Counted from the stretch's first letter, positions 50,433 to 59,094 are shown. The stretch is DNA of 64,000 nucleotides from Actinokineospora enzanensis DSM 44649 (GCF_000374445.1 NZ_KB894409.1:1-64000); one strand, 5' to 3'. Notes: generated by a model not told the origin, from the letters alone. Translations and numbers: made by a program.

Positions 50433-51560
50433 TCAGGGGCCGGTCGCCCAGGGCACCGGGGTCGCGCCGATCCGGACCGACGCGAGCACCCGGGTGATCC
50501 GAGCCAGCCGCTCCTCCTGGGTGCCGCTGTCGCCGTCGGTCGAGAGCGCCACGTCGAGCCAGCCCTGTTCGCTCCACAGCCACAGGTTGTCGTCCCGGCC
50601 GCCGGGCTGCACCGGGATGTAGATCGCCTGCCTGCCGAGCACGGACTCCTCGCGGCCCCGCGCCCGGTCCTCCTGGTTCGGCCCCTTGCCGGACAAGGTC
50701 ACCTGCACGAACCCGTAGCCGTCGGTGTCGCCGGTGACGAAGTAGTCGGCGCCTGCCACGGCCGCCCGCACCCCGTGCGTCCTTGGCCGGAACCCGCTGC
50801 CCGGATCGAGCTCGGCGGCCACCGCGAGGGTCTCGCCCTGGACCGGCGCCACCGAGTCGGCGAACCGCACGACCTGCTCGACGGTCCGGTCGACATCGCT
50901 GGTCAGCTGCTGCGCGGTCACCTGGAACCTGGCGGACCCGGCGGACCAGACGGCCTGCACGGTGTTCTCCGGGTCATGCGCCACCGTCAGGGTGCCTGCC
51001 TGCCCGGCGATGGTGACCGCCCGGTTGTCCGGGAGGGTGCCGAGGTTGCGGTAGGAGGTTGTGTCGCCGTCGGTGCCGAACACGGTCAGGCTGATCATGG
51101 GCTTGGTGTCCGGCATACCCGTCGCGGACCACGTCCGGCTGACGGTCTGCCCGGTCACCGTGGCCCACCGCTGGGCCTCGCGGAAGCCCGTGGGCAGCCA
51201 GGACGGGCCGAACGCGATCGGCACCACCACGGCGGGCGGCGGCGCGAACAGCGGCGGCCCGGCCGGAGTGGTGTCCGGGTCGGCCGTCCGGCGCAGCACG
51301 ATCACACTCGCCAACGCGCCCAGCACCAGCGCCGCGGCCACCACGGCGATCAGCGACCGCCTGCGGGTGGGCCCGCGCCGAGCAGGCTGGACGGCGGAAA
51401 GGTCGTGCACCACGGCACCGTCCGCGATCTCCAGGACGTCCTCGGCGAGCACGCGCGGGCCCGCGCCCAGCACGACGGCCACCGTGTGCGCCGGGTCGGG
51501 CGCGGCCGCGGCGTGCCGGGCGACGGCGTCGCGGACGAGCAGTTCCAGGTCGTCGTTCAC
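50433..51560 (-). CDS. Membrane protein paired with a SigE-family sigma factor
   Basis: A 375-residue protein with a cytoplasmic N-terminus of about 75 residues ([20 protein letters not shown]), one membrane helix ([21 protein letters not shown], about 77-97) and an external beta-rich domain. The layout is that of anti-sigma-like proteins encoded after SigE-family ECF genes, although no zinc-binding HxxxCxxC is present. Its GTG overlaps the sigma stop in GTGA, so expression is coupled. It is a distant paralogue of 52124-53200. The function as an anti-sigma factor is inferred. Confidence 0.75.
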   Translation of the reverse strand: MNDDLELLVRDAVARHAAAAPDPAHTVAVVLGAGPRVLAEDVLEIADGAVVHDLSAVQPARRGPTRRRSLIAVVAAALVLGALASVIVLRRTADPDTTPAGPPLFAPPPAVVVPIAFGPSWLPTGFREAQRWATVTGQTVSRTWSATGMPDTKPMISLTVFGTDGDTTSYRNLGTLPDNRAVTIAGQAGTLTVAHDPENTVQAVWSAGSARFQVTAQQLTSDVDRTVEQVVRFADSVAPVQGETLAVAAELDPGSGFRPRTHGVRAAVAGADYFVTGDTDGYGFVQVTLSGKGPNQEDRARGREESVLGRQAIYIPVQPGGRDDNLWLWSEQGWLDVALSTDGDSGTQEERLARITRVLASVRIGATPVPWATGP

Positions 51561-52066
51561 AGCGCCTCCTTGGCGGTGCGGCCCATGCGGGCGTCGTCGC
51601 GGAGCGTGGCCATCGCGCGGGAGAGATGGCTGCGCGCGGTCGCCTCGGCGCAGCCCAGCTCGTCCGCGATCTCGGCGAACGAGCGGGAGGCGTAAAAGCG
51701 CAGCACGACGGCGGCCCGCTGCTTGCGCGGCAGCCGGGCGATGCCCGCGAACACCGCGTCCCGCTCGTCCACCGCCTCGGTCGGGTCGGCCACCGGCGGG
51801 CTGTACGCGGCCATGCGCTCGTGCGAGGCCAGCACGTCGGTGCGGGCCCGCCGCCGGTTCCAGGACAGGAACTCGTTGGTGACCATCCGGTTGACGTAGC
51901 CCTCGGGCGAGTCCATCCCCGAGATCCGCGACCACCTCTGCTGCGCGCGCAGCAAGACGTCCTGCACGATGTCCTGCGCCTGGTACGGATCACAGGTCAA
52001 CGCGGTGGCGTAACGCAGCAGCACCCCCGTGCGGGCGCGCACGAAGTCCTCGAAGCTCTCCGGCAT
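51557..52066 (-). CDS. SigE-family ECF RNA polymerase sigma factor
   Basis: A 169-residue ECF factor. Region 2 has RARTGVLLRYATALTCDPY, QAQDIVQDVLLRAQQRW and YVNRMVTNEFLSWNRRR. Region 4 has IARLPRKQRAAVVLRFYA and LGCAEATARSHLSRAMATL. It belongs to the actinobacterial SigE-family (SACTE/ECF41-like naming varies). ATG 52066 follows AAGGGGGACCG; a GTG at 52084 would add 6 residues. The membrane protein downstream overlaps by 4 nt. Very similar to the sigma factor at 53197-53718. Confidence 0.88.
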   Translation of the reverse strand: MPESFEDFVRARTGVLLRYATALTCDPYQAQDIVQDVLLRAQQRWSRISGMDSPEGYVNRMVTNEFLSWNRRRARTDVLASHERMAAYSPPVADPTEAVDERDAVFAGIARLPRKQRAAVVLRFYASRSFAEIADELGCAEATARSHLSRAMATLRDDARMGRTAKEAL

Positions 52067-52123
52067 CGGTCCCCCTTTCCGCACAGATAACGCGGTGGGG
52101 GCACGGGTTGTGGCAGCGACCCC

Positions 52124-53200
52124 TCAGCCGCTCAACCACGGCAGGTCAGGCAGCGGCCGCGCGAGCATCCGGCCCGCGATGCCGATCAGCCGGGGCGAGC
52201 CGACGAGGGTCGTCTCGAATGTGGCGTGCTGCAGTACCAGCCAGCGCCCGGACACCGGCCACGCGACCTCCTCCCGGCTGTTCGGGCCGTCGTTCGTCAC
52301 GCGGTAGTGGAAGTAGCCGATCTGCTGCCAGCCGGGGACCAGGTCCGCGGGCTGGTCCACCTGGTACCCCACGAACACGCGCTCGGAGCCCACCCCGTCG
52401 AGGCTGGCCGTCACGGTCAGGTAGGGCTTGGCGTGCGTGTCCCGGAAGATGGACACCTCGCCGGTCGGGGACAGTTCCGTCGGCAGCCCGACCGCGGCGA
52501 ACACCTCCACGTCATCAGGCCGGGTATCGCGGAACTGGATCGATCGGGCCACTCGGAGCATGTTGGTCCGGGTATCGGGCAGGAACTGCGCGGTGACCTC
52601 GTACACCGGGTAGTTGCTCGCACCGCGCCAACGCATCCGGGTCAGCTGCCCGTTGAGATCGGTGGCGAACCAGACCCGGGAACCGCCCACGAGGTCGTAC
52701 TGGCCGCCCTCCTGAAACGCGGGCGGGTCGGACTTCCGCTCCGCGTCGGGGCGGTCGAGGTAGTCGGACTGCCGCACCGCGAAGGTGACCCGGGTGGGCC
52801 CCTTGGGCATCGACCACACGCGGGTGAGCGACCCGTCGACGGCCGCGTAGCGCTCGGTCTCCACCATCCCGGACGGCAGCCAGCCGGGATCACCCCAGGT
52901 CGGGGCGAAGTTGGTCACCGGCGTCCGCACCGGGGCCGGGGGCAGCACGGTCAGCAGCGGGGTGGACGTCGCCACCGGCACGGCCGGGCCGACCGTGCCG
53001 CTGGGCGTGCCGTTGGGCAGGCACTCGACCACCACCACCGCGGCCGTCGTCGCGATCGCGGCCATCAGGGCGATCGGCGGCCAGCGCCACCGCTTCCGCG
53101 GCCGCGCCAACGCCGCCCGCACCCGCGCCTGACCGGGCGCCCGGTCCGCCGCTTGCCGGAGCGCGTCCCGGAGGAGGTCCTCGAACTCGTCGGTGCTCAC
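52124..53200 (-). CDS. Membrane protein paired with a SigE-family sigma factor
   Basis: A 358-residue protein. The cytoplasmic head (TDEFEDLLRDALRQAADRAPG) is followed by a membrane helix (PPIALMAAIATTAAVVVVECL, about 43-63) and a Pro/Thr linker. The external domain contains GDPGWLPSGMVETERYAA, which resembles the [10 protein letters not shown] segment of the neighbouring pair. Probably an anti-sigma or surface sensor protein (inference). GTG 53200 overlaps the sigma stop (GTGA) and follows GAGGGGAGGCGCG. Confidence 0.75.
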   Translation of the reverse strand: MSTDEFEDLLRDALRQAADRAPGQARVRAALARPRKRWRWPPIALMAAIATTAAVVVVECLPNGTPSGTVGPAVPVATSTPLLTVLPPAPVRTPVTNFAPTWGDPGWLPSGMVETERYAAVDGSLTRVWSMPKGPTRVTFAVRQSDYLDRPDAERKSDPPAFQEGGQYDLVGGSRVWFATDLNGQLTRMRWRGASNYPVYEVTAQFLPDTRTNMLRVARSIQFRDTRPDDVEVFAAVGLPTELSPTGEVSIFRDTHAKPYLTVTASLDGVGSERVFVGYQVDQPADLVPGWQQIGYFHYRVTNDGPNSREEVAWPVSGRWLVLQHATFETTLVGSPRLIGIAGRMLARPLPDLPWLSG

Positions 53201-53718
53201 CGCGCCTCCCCTCGACATCCCGCTCGACTCCGTTCCGCTTCCAGTTCCAGGCGCAGCCGGTCCACCGCGCGCGAGATGTGGCTGCGCACCGTGCCTTCCG
53301 CGCATCCCAGCTCGTCGGCGATCTCCGCGTCGGATCTGTCGTCGTAGTAGCGAAGCACCACGGCAGCCCGTTGCTTGCGCGGTAATCGGGCGATCCCGGC
53401 CAGCAGCACCGCCCGGTCGTCCACCCACTCGGTCTCGTCCGGCCCCGGCGCGGCCAGCTCGACCAGGTCCCCGTGCGCCACCGACACGTCCCGCGACGAC
53501 CGGCGCCGCCGCCAGGACAGGAACTCGTTGGTCACCATCCGCTTCACGTACGCGCCCGGCAGGTCGAGCCCGCCGATCCGCGACCACCGCTGCTGGGCGC
53601 GCAGCAGCACCTCCTGCACGATGTCCTCCGCCTGGTGCGGATCGCAGGTCAGCGTGGTGGCGTAGCGCAGCAGCGCGTCCAGCCGGTCGGACAGGAACTC
53701 GTCGAACGTCAAGGCCAC
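53197..53718 (-). CDS. SigE-family ECF RNA polymerase sigma factor
   Basis: A 173-residue ECF factor with LLRYATTLTCDPHQAEDIV and MVTNEFLSWRRRR in region 2, and ARLPRKQRAAVVLRYYDD and GCAEGTVRSHISRAVDRL in region 4. It is close to 51557-52066, and the two sigma/membrane pairs are in tandem, evidently by duplication. GTG 53718 begins the conserved part; the upstream in-frame residues have no homologous look. Promoter specificity is unknown. Confidence 0.87.
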   Translation of the reverse strand: MALTFDEFLSDRLDALLRYATTLTCDPHQAEDIVQEVLLRAQQRWSRIGGLDLPGAYVKRMVTNEFLSWRRRRSSRDVSVAHGDLVELAAPGPDETEWVDDRAVLLAGIARLPRKQRAAVVLRYYDDRSDAEIADELGCAEGTVRSHISRAVDRLRLELEAERSRAGCRGEAR

Positions 53719-53864
53719 CCCTGTCCACCCGATCCGCGCGTCGCAGGCGGGTGCCCCCAGAGCCACCCGCCGACGACCCGAGCGTCGAGACCCCCAGAGA
53801 CCCGACGCGTCACCCCATCAACGCGATGACACCCACGGTTTGTTGAGTCCCTACGCTGCGACAT

Positions 53865-54647
53865 ATGGGTGACAGCAGCGACATCCCCGCGCTCCGCCGC
53901 GGCCTGTCGGTCCTGCGCCTCCTCGCGAGCAAGGCAGGCCCGGTCGCCGCCGCCGCGATCGCCCGCGAACTGTCCCTGCCCAGGTCGACGGTGTACCACC
54001 TGCTGTCCGAACTGGCCGAGGCCGGTTTCGTGACCCACCTCCCCGAGGACCGGCGCTACGCCCTGGGCGTCGCCGCGTTCGAACTCGGCTCGGCCTACCT
54101 CCGGCACGACCCCCTGGAACGCCTGGCCCGCCCGATCCTGGCGCGCCTGATCCAACGAACCGGACATACGGCACATCTGGGCGTGCTGCACGGCCGCGAG
54201 GCGCTGTACCTACTGCGAGAACACCCCGCGCACGCCCACACGGTGGTGACGGACGTGGGTGTCCGCCTACCCGCCCACCTACCCGCCTCCGGCCGCGCAA
54301 TGCTGGCCCGGCTGCCCGCGGCGCAGGTCCGCGCCCTGTTCCCGAACCGAGACTCGTTCGTCGACCGAACCGGCCGCGGTCCGACTCACCTACCTGCGCT
54401 CCGCCGGCTGTTGACCGAGGAGAAACGGCGCGGGTGGGCGGTGGAGGACGGGTATGTGACGCCCGGCTTCGCGTCCGTGGCGGCGGTGGTGGTGGATCAC
54501 TCGGGACATCCGGTCGCCGCCATCAGCACGACCTTCCGCCACGCGTGCGAGGACGAATGCGGCGAACAATGGCCTGGCCTGGCCGAGGAAACCCGCCACG
54601 CCGCCACCGAGCTAACCGCCCGAATCGGCCCTCGCGCGACCCCCTGA
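53865..54647 (+). CDS. IclR-family transcriptional regulator
   Basis: A 260-residue regulator. The winged helix-turn-helix covers about 8-65 (ALRRGLSVLRLLASKAGPV, then AIARELSLPRSTVYHLLSEL). The effector domain covers about 80-250 (HLGVLHGREALYLLRE, LPASGRAMLARLP and the late FRHACEDECGEQWPGLAEE). It lies 3.6 kb from hutH with two sigma pairs between them and faces the opposite way. Control of the hut genes is plausible but rests on proximity and a palindrome before hutH. Confidence 0.85.
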   Translation: MGDSSDIPALRRGLSVLRLLASKAGPVAAAAIARELSLPRSTVYHLLSELAEAGFVTHLPEDRRYALGVAAFELGSAYLRHDPLERLARPILARLIQRTGHTAHLGVLHGREALYLLREHPAHAHTVVTDVGVRLPAHLPASGRAMLARLPAAQVRALFPNRDSFVDRTGRGPTHLPALRRLLTEEKRRGWAVEDGYVTPGFASVAAVVVDHSGHPVAAISTTFRHACEDECGEQWPGLAEETRHAATELTARIGPRATP

Positions 54648-54787
54648 CCAGCCCAAACACCCCGCTGGCCGCTTGCTCGCCCGCCCCCAGGCCCCCAAAC
54701 GACGCCCCCACCCACCCGGGGGCAACCCGCCCAATACGAGGAACCCTAGGCGATCATGAAGGATGTCAATATCCCCCGACCGTGAGC

Positions 54788-54816
54788 TGTGGACAGGTCA
54801 ACAGACCTGTGGACAA
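54788..54816. promoter_or_regulatory. Two DnaA-box-like sequences flanking a small inverted repeat
   Basis: TGTGGACAA at 54808-54816 is the exact reverse complement of TTGTCCACA, and TGTGGACAG at 54788-54796 differs by one base. ACAGGTC/GACCTGT (54793-54810) forms a hairpin between them. The site lies between convergent genes. Confidence 0.45.
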
Positions 54817-54837
54817 CTCGCCAGACCAACACCCCAC

Positions 54838-55314
54838 CTACCGCGAAGCGATCGCGGCAGTCACCGCCCCGGTCAGTGTGATCAAGTCGGCCGCCGCCAG
54901 TTCGATCTCCAACCCGCGCCGCCCACCCGAGCAGAACATCGTCGGCAGCTCCCCCGCCGAGGCGTCGATCACAGTCCGCAGCCGCTTCCGCTGCCCCAGC
55001 GGCGAGATCCCCCCGGCCACATACCCGGTAGTCCGCTCGGCGACCGACACCTCCGCCATCTTCGCCCGTTTCCCGCCCACCGCCGCCGCCAGCGCCTTCA
55101 GGTCCAGTTGCGCGTCCACCGGCACCACTCCGACCGTCAACACCCCGTCGACCTCGGCCAACAGTGTTTTGAACACCCGCGCGGCAGGCACCCCCAACGC
55201 CTCGGCGGCCTCCAGGCCGTAGGCCGCGCGCGGGTCGTGCGAGTACGTGTGCACCTTGTGGTCGATCTTGCGCTTGACCAGCAGCGCGGTCGCCGGTGTG
55301 CCCTGTCCTGCCAC
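54838..55314 (-). CDS. ybaK: Cys-tRNA(Pro) deacylase, YbaK/EbsC type
   Basis: A 158-residue single-domain editing enzyme that hydrolyses mischarged Cys-tRNA(Pro). The conserved blocks are DHKVHTYSHDP, VFKTLLAEVDGVLTVGVVPV with the functional Lys, LKALAAAVGGKRAKMAE and TGYVAGGISPLGQRKRL. GLEIELAAADLITLTGA closes the fold. GTG 55314 gives the usual family length. It is divergent from sigR, whose promoter is in the gap. Confidence 0.9.
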   Translation of the reverse strand: MAGQGTPATALLVKRKIDHKVHTYSHDPRAAYGLEAAEALGVPAARVFKTLLAEVDGVLTVGVVPVDAQLDLKALAAAVGGKRAKMAEVSVAERTTGYVAGGISPLGQRKRLRTVIDASAGELPTMFCSGGRRGLEIELAAADLITLTGAVTAAIASR

Positions 55315-55328
55315 GCGGTCAGCGTAGG

Positions 55329-55354
55329 GGAATGCGGTCGGGGTCTCCCGTGTT
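55329..55354 (+). promoter_or_regulatory. SigR-type promoter upstream of sigR
   Basis: GGAAT at 55329-55333 and GTT at 55352-55354 are separated by 18 nt, which is exactly the GGAAT-N18-GTT consensus of Streptomyces SigR and mycobacterial SigH. Transcription should start near 55361, about 117 nt before the sigR start. Confidence 0.7.
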
Positions 55355-55477
55355 GACCGGGGTGTGCTCGTCCAGCAGACACTTCCGCCGCGGGGCCTTC
55401 GTCGTGGTGCCCGCGTAAGCTCGGTGGCGCCGTATGCGCGCCCGACCCAGGGTGCGCCAGCACCCGAAGGGAGTGCG

Positions 55478-56086
55478 GTGCCCCGCACCGAGACCGAGGC
55501 GCCCAACGAGTCGGCCGCCTCGCGCGCGGCCCGGTTCGAGCGCGATGCCATGCCGATGCTCGACCAGCTGTACTCGGCGGCGTTGCGGATGACGCGCAAC
55601 CCGGCCGATGCCGAGGACCTGGTCCAGGAGACGTACCTGAAGGCGTTCGCCGCGTTCGCGTCGTTCTCCGCCGGGACGAACCTCAAGGCCTGGCTGTACC
55701 GCATCCTGACCAACACCTACATCAACGGGTACCGCAAGCGGCAGCGGCAGCCGGTGCAGGCGCCGACCGACGAGATCACCGACTGGCAGCTGGCGAAGGC
55801 GGAGAGCCACACCTCCACCGGGCTGCGCTCGGCCGAGGCGGACGCCATGGACCTGCTGCCGGACGACGACGTCAAGCACGCGCTGCAGCAGCTGCCGGAG
55901 GAGTTCCGGCTCGCGGTGTACCTCGCCGATGTCGAGGGTTTCGCCTACAAGGAGATCGCCGAGATCATGGGCACGCCGATCGGCACCGTGATGTCCCGCC
56001 TGCACCGGGGCAGGCGCCAGCTGCGCGAGCTACTCGCCGACGTCGCCCGCGAGCGCGGTTTCGTGCGGGCGGTGAGCGAGTCGTGA
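55478..56086 (+). CDS. sigR: Thiol-oxidative-stress sigma factor SigR/SigH
   Basis: A 202-residue ECF sigma factor orthologous to Streptomyces SigR and mycobacterial SigH. It directs thioredoxin, mycothiol and proteostasis genes when thiols are oxidised. Region 2 has [19 protein letters not shown] and [13 protein letters not shown] with [20 protein letters not shown]; region 4 has [19 protein letters not shown] and [22 protein letters not shown] 55478 follows GAAGGGAGTGCG. The rsrA start overlaps its stop. A SigR-type promoter lies upstream, so it activates itself. Confidence 0.93.
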   Translation: MPRTETEAPNESAASRAARFERDAMPMLDQLYSAALRMTRNPADAEDLVQETYLKAFAAFASFSAGTNLKAWLYRILTNTYINGYRKRQRQPVQAPTDEITDWQLAKAESHTSTGLRSAEADAMDLLPDDDVKHALQQLPEEFRLAVYLADVEGFAYKEIAEIMGTPIGTVMSRLHRGRRQLRELLADVARERGFVRAVSES

Positions 56087-56442
56087 CCTGCGAGGACGGA
56101 CACGAGACGGACTGCTCCGACGTACTGGCCGAGGTGTGGATGTTCCTCGACCGGGAATGCGACGTGGTGCGCCGGGAGACCCTGCAGCGGCACCTCGACG
56201 AGTGCAGTCCCTGTCTGGAGCAGTACGGGCTGGAGGAGCACCTGAAGGTGCTGCTGGCCCGCAAGTGCGGCGGCGACCTGGCCCCGGACGAGCTGCGTGA
56301 CCGGCTGCGCGCCACCATCCGGCGGACCGTCATCCAGCACGCGGGCGGGGAGCTGGACATCACCCAGACCGAGGTCACGGCCCGCGGCGAGAACGCCAGG
56401 GTCGAGATCACCCGGACCGCGGTCGAGCGACGCGAGGACTGA
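56083..56442 (+). CDS. rsrA: Redox-sensing anti-sigma factor RsrA/RshA
   Basis: A 119-residue zinc-binding anti-sigma factor that holds SigR inactive until its Cys pair is oxidised. The ZAS motif is intact in [14 protein letters not shown] (His-x3-Cys-x2-Cys) near residues 36-49, with earlier Cys in [11 protein letters not shown]. The C-terminal third ([19 protein letters not shown]) is an extension of low conservation. Its GTG overlaps the sigR stop. A terminator follows. Confidence 0.93.
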   Translation: MTCEDGHETDCSDVLAEVWMFLDRECDVVRRETLQRHLDECSPCLEQYGLEEHLKVLLARKCGGDLAPDELRDRLRATIRRTVIQHAGGELDITQTEVTARGENARVEITRTAVERRED

Positions 56443-56474
56443 GCCCGCTCGCGGCGCCGACCGCTCCGGCACGA

Positions 56475-56509
56475 GAAGGCCCCGGCACCATCCTGGTGTC
56501 GGGGCCTTC
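56475..56509. terminator. Bidirectional terminator between rsrA and bL37
   Basis: GAAGGCCCCGGCACCA (56475-56490) pairs with TGGTGTCGGGGCCTTC (56494-56509) with one G-U and a 3-nt loop, between convergent genes. Confidence 0.85.
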
Positions 56510-56528
56510 GCACGCACGGAGCCTGCGC

Positions 56529-56603
56529 TCAGGCGTTGGGGCGCTTGCCGTGGTTCGCGCCGCCCTTCTTGCGGTCGCGGCGCTTGCGGGCGCGCTTCGA
56601 CAT
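56529..56603 (-). CDS. 50S ribosomal protein bL37
   Basis: A 24-residue, very basic protein (MSKRARKRRDRKK, then GGANHGKRPNA) matching bL37, the small actinobacterial large-subunit protein seen in Mycobacterium smegmatis ribosome structures. GGGAGGCACCG precedes the ATG with good spacing, and a bidirectional terminator follows. It lies between rsrA and pdtaS. Confidence 0.85.
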   Translation of the reverse strand: MSKRARKRRDRKKGGANHGKRPNA

Positions 56604-56744
56604 CGGTGCCTCCCTAGTGAACGTGTGAGCGCTTGAGTGGACGATTCTGCCACGTCCGGCTGCCCTGCCCCGCCAGGGCCGCCGGAGTGCGCGGGGCCGT
56701 CGTAGAGTGAGCGCGGAGTAACCACCGCATCCCAGTGGAGTCGC

Positions 56745-58259
56745 GTGTCCACGCTCTCTGACCTGCTCGCCGAGCACACCGGCCTGTCCGGCGGCGCCGT
56801 CGACCACCTGCAGACCGTGGTCGCCGAGTGGCAGCTGCTGTCCGACCTGTCCTTCGCCGACTTCCTGCTGTGGGTGCCGGAGACCACCGGGGTGGATGGC
56901 GCGCCGCTGCCCGCCGGGGCCGAGCGGCGCTACATCTGCGTGGCCCAGGCCCGGCCGACCACCGGGCCGACCGCGCACCCGGAGGACGTGGTGGCCAGCC
57001 ACACCACCGCCGCCGAGCACCCGCAGCTGCGCCGGGCGATCGGCGAGCGGCGGATCTGCCGGGAGGAGGACCCGCGCTGGTACCTCGGAGTGCCGGTGCG
57101 GCGGGAGGCGATCCCGGTCAGCTTCGGCGGGGAGATCGTGGCGGTGCTGTCCCGGGAGACGAACCTGGCCGTGCCGCGGGTGCCCAGCGCGCTGGAGATC
57201 GCGTACCTGGGGATCGCGGGCGACCTGTGCCAGATGGTGGCCGACGGGACGTTCCCCACCACCGAGCCGTCCCCGGACGTGCACACCAGCCCGCGCGTCG
57301 GCGACGGGCTGATCCGGTTGGACACCGCGGGCGCGGTCGTGTTCGCCAGCCCGAACGCGCTGTCCGCCTACCACCGGATGGGGCACGCGTCCGATCTGGT
57401 GGGGGTGCGGCTGGCGCCGCTGACCCGGTCGCTGATCGCGGACCCGTTCGACGCGACCGAGGTGGCGCAGCGGATCGTGGCCGCGCTCGACGGCCAGCCG
57501 GGGATGCGCACCGAGGCCGAGTCGCGACGCGGGGCGGCGGTGCTGTTCCGCGCGCTGCCGCTGCGGCCGGGCGGCAAGGCGGCGGGGGCGCTGGTGCTGT
57601 GCCGGGACGTCACCGAGGTGCGCCGCCGGGACCGGGCGCTGCTGTCCAAGGACGCGACGATCCGGGAGATCCACCACCGGGTCAAGAACAACCTGCAGAC
57701 CGTGGCGGCGTTGCTGCGCCTGCAATCCCGGCGCACCAGCAGCCCGGAGGCCAAGGAGGCGCTGGCCGAGTCGGTGCGCCGGGTGGCCGCGATCGCCATG
57801 GTGCACGAGACGCTGTCGACCTCTGTGGACGAACGGGTCGACCTGGATGCCTTGGTGGACAAGGTGATCCCGGTGGTCGGTGATGTCGCGGTCGCGGAGA
57901 GCCACGTGAAGGTGCGCAAGAGCGGGCAGTTCGGGGTGGTGGCCGCGGAGACCGCCACGCCGTTGGTCATGGTGCTCACCGAGCTGATCCAGAACGCGGT
58001 CGAGCACGCCTTCCCGCCGGGCAGCTCGGGCGAGGTGGTGGTGTCGGCGACCCGCTCGGCCCGCTGGCTGGACGTGGTGGTGGCCGACGACGGGCGCGGC
58101 CTGCCGCCCGGGTTCTCACTCGAACGGACCAATGGGTTGGGACTGCAGATCGTGCGCACCCTGGTGGAGTCGGAACTGCGCGGCACGCTGTCGCTGCGCC
58201 GCCGGGAACAGAACGGTACCGAGGCCGTCCTACGGGTACCGCTTTCGCACCGGCGCTGA
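56745..58259 (+). CDS. pdtaS: Sensor histidine kinase PdtaS
   Basis: A 504-residue cytosolic histidine kinase orthologous to M. tuberculosis Rv3220c. An N-terminal GAF domain (about 5-150) and a PAS domain (about 185-290) precede a HisKA_2 phospho-acceptor region with EIHHRVKNNLQTVAALL (His near 310) and an HATPase domain with ELIQNAVEHAF, VVADDGRGLPPGFS and GLGLQIVRTLVE. In mycobacteria it signals to the antiterminator PdtaR; no response-regulator gene is adjacent here. GTG 56745 follows GTGGAGTCGC. whiB1 lies next, convergent. Confidence 0.93.
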   Translation: MSTLSDLLAEHTGLSGGAVDHLQTVVAEWQLLSDLSFADFLLWVPETTGVDGAPLPAGAERRYICVAQARPTTGPTAHPEDVVASHTTAAEHPQLRRAIGERRICREEDPRWYLGVPVRREAIPVSFGGEIVAVLSRETNLAVPRVPSALEIAYLGIAGDLCQMVADGTFPTTEPSPDVHTSPRVGDGLIRLDTAGAVVFASPNALSAYHRMGHASDLVGVRLAPLTRSLIADPFDATEVAQRIVAALDGQPGMRTEAESRRGAAVLFRALPLRPGGKAAGALVLCRDVTEVRRRDRALLSKDATIREIHHRVKNNLQTVAALLRLQSRRTSSPEAKEALAESVRRVAAIAMVHETLSTSVDERVDLDALVDKVIPVVGDVAVAESHVKVRKSGQFGVVAAETATPLVMVLTELIQNAVEHAFPPGSSGEVVVSATRSARWLDVVVADDGRGLPPGFSLERTNGLGLQIVRTLVESELRGTLSLRRREQNGTEAVLRVPLSHRR

Positions 58260-58376
58260 TTGCCGGAATTCGCCAATCGTGCCGGAACCTCTTGGCAATT
58301 CCTTTGCCGTCGAGGTACGGGACTAACTGTGAGTTTCGAGTGAAATCGATTCGGATCGACATCCGTCACAGAAAGA

Positions 58377-58413
58377 ACAGCCCCCGCTCACACATTGTGC
58401 AAGCGGGGGCTGT
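58377..58413 (-). terminator. Terminator after whiB1
   Basis: ACAGCCCCCGCT (58377-58388) pairs perfectly with AGCGGGGGCTGT (58402-58413). On the minus strand it is followed by TCTTTCTGTG, giving a moderate U-tract. It also serves pdtaS from the other side. Confidence 0.85.
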
Positions 58414-58429
58414 CCGGGTCTTGCGGGCT

Positions 58430-58684
58430 TTAGGCGTTGCTACGGGCCCTGGTGCGAGCGTTGCGGCGCTTCAGCGCGCGGCGCTCGTCCTCACTCATAC
58501 CGCCCCAAACGCCAGCGTCCTGGCCGCTTTCGAGCGCCCATGACAGGCAGTTGGCAGCGACGGGGCAACGGTGGCAAACGGCCTTCGCCTCGGAGACCTG
58601 CAGGATCGCCGGACCACTCGTTCCCACGGGGAAGAACAGCTCCGGGTCCTCGTCACGGCAGGCCGCGCGGTGGCGCCAGTCCAT
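58430..58684 (-). CDS. whiB1: Fe-S transcriptional regulator WhiB1
   Basis: An 84-residue Wbl protein with the four cluster Cys at positions 9, 37, 40 and 46 (CHRCPVAANC), the turn GVWGGMSEDER and a basic C-terminal tail (LKRRNARTRAR) that contacts DNA. All match M. tuberculosis WhiB1, an essential nitric-oxide-sensitive protein that binds the principal sigma factor. Two CRP-like sites lie 69-133 bp upstream. Its terminator is shared with pdtaS. Confidence 0.96.
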   Translation of the reverse strand: MDWRHRAACRDEDPELFFPVGTSGPAILQVSEAKAVCHRCPVAANCLSWALESGQDAGVWGGMSEDERRALKRRNARTRARSNA

Positions 58685-58752
58685 TTCTACTTGCTCCTCG
58701 CTCGGGCGCGGGTAGGCGCGCCACTAGTCGTCAGTCCGGTCGTCGGGGTGCT

Positions 58753-58768
58753 TGTGAATGCTTTCACG
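58753..58768. promoter_or_regulatory. CRP-like site 1 upstream of whiB1
   Basis: TGTGAATGCTTTCACG matches TGTGA-N6-TCACA with one mismatch. It is centred about 76 bp before the whiB1 start. Confidence 0.6.
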
Positions 58769-58801
58769 AACTGGGGAGATGTCAAGGGTTCTTCTCCACC
58801 C

Positions 58802-58817
58802 GGTGAGTGAACTCACC
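58802..58817. promoter_or_regulatory. CRP-like site 2 upstream of whiB1
   Basis: GGTGAGTGAACTCACC is a perfect 7-2-7 palindrome containing GTGA-N6-TCAC, centred 49 bp from site 1. Confidence 0.55.
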
Positions 58818-58944
58818 CGAAAGTGACAGGTCAGCGGCCTGCGAGTGCGGAGCGCAACGATTTGATCACGGCCGTCCCGGGTCGATGTCGCCCCGCCGAG
58901 CGCGGTGTCCTCACCCGGTCGGCGGGCCCGTGAGCGGTCCGTGG

Positions 58945-58991
58945 AGATCGACTACGGCTGTCGATCTTCCAGTCGATCACCCTTGATCGAC
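58945..58991. repeat. Two adjacent GATCGAC/GTCGATC inverted repeats
   Basis: AGATCGAC/GTCGATCT (58945-58967, 7-nt loop) and GTCGATCA/TGATCGAC (58972-58991, 4-nt loop) give four copies of the same 7-mer in 47 bp. They lie 104 bp past the stop of the lipid-kinase-like gene and could be a terminator pair or an operator array. Confidence 0.55.
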
Positions 58992-59094
58992 AACAAGATC
59001 CGTACCGGGCGCCGGGAACGGGGTGCCCGGCACCCGGTATGGGCAAACCGGCATGGGCGGTTCGAGCGAGGTCCACCGACCGGGGGCGAATGGT

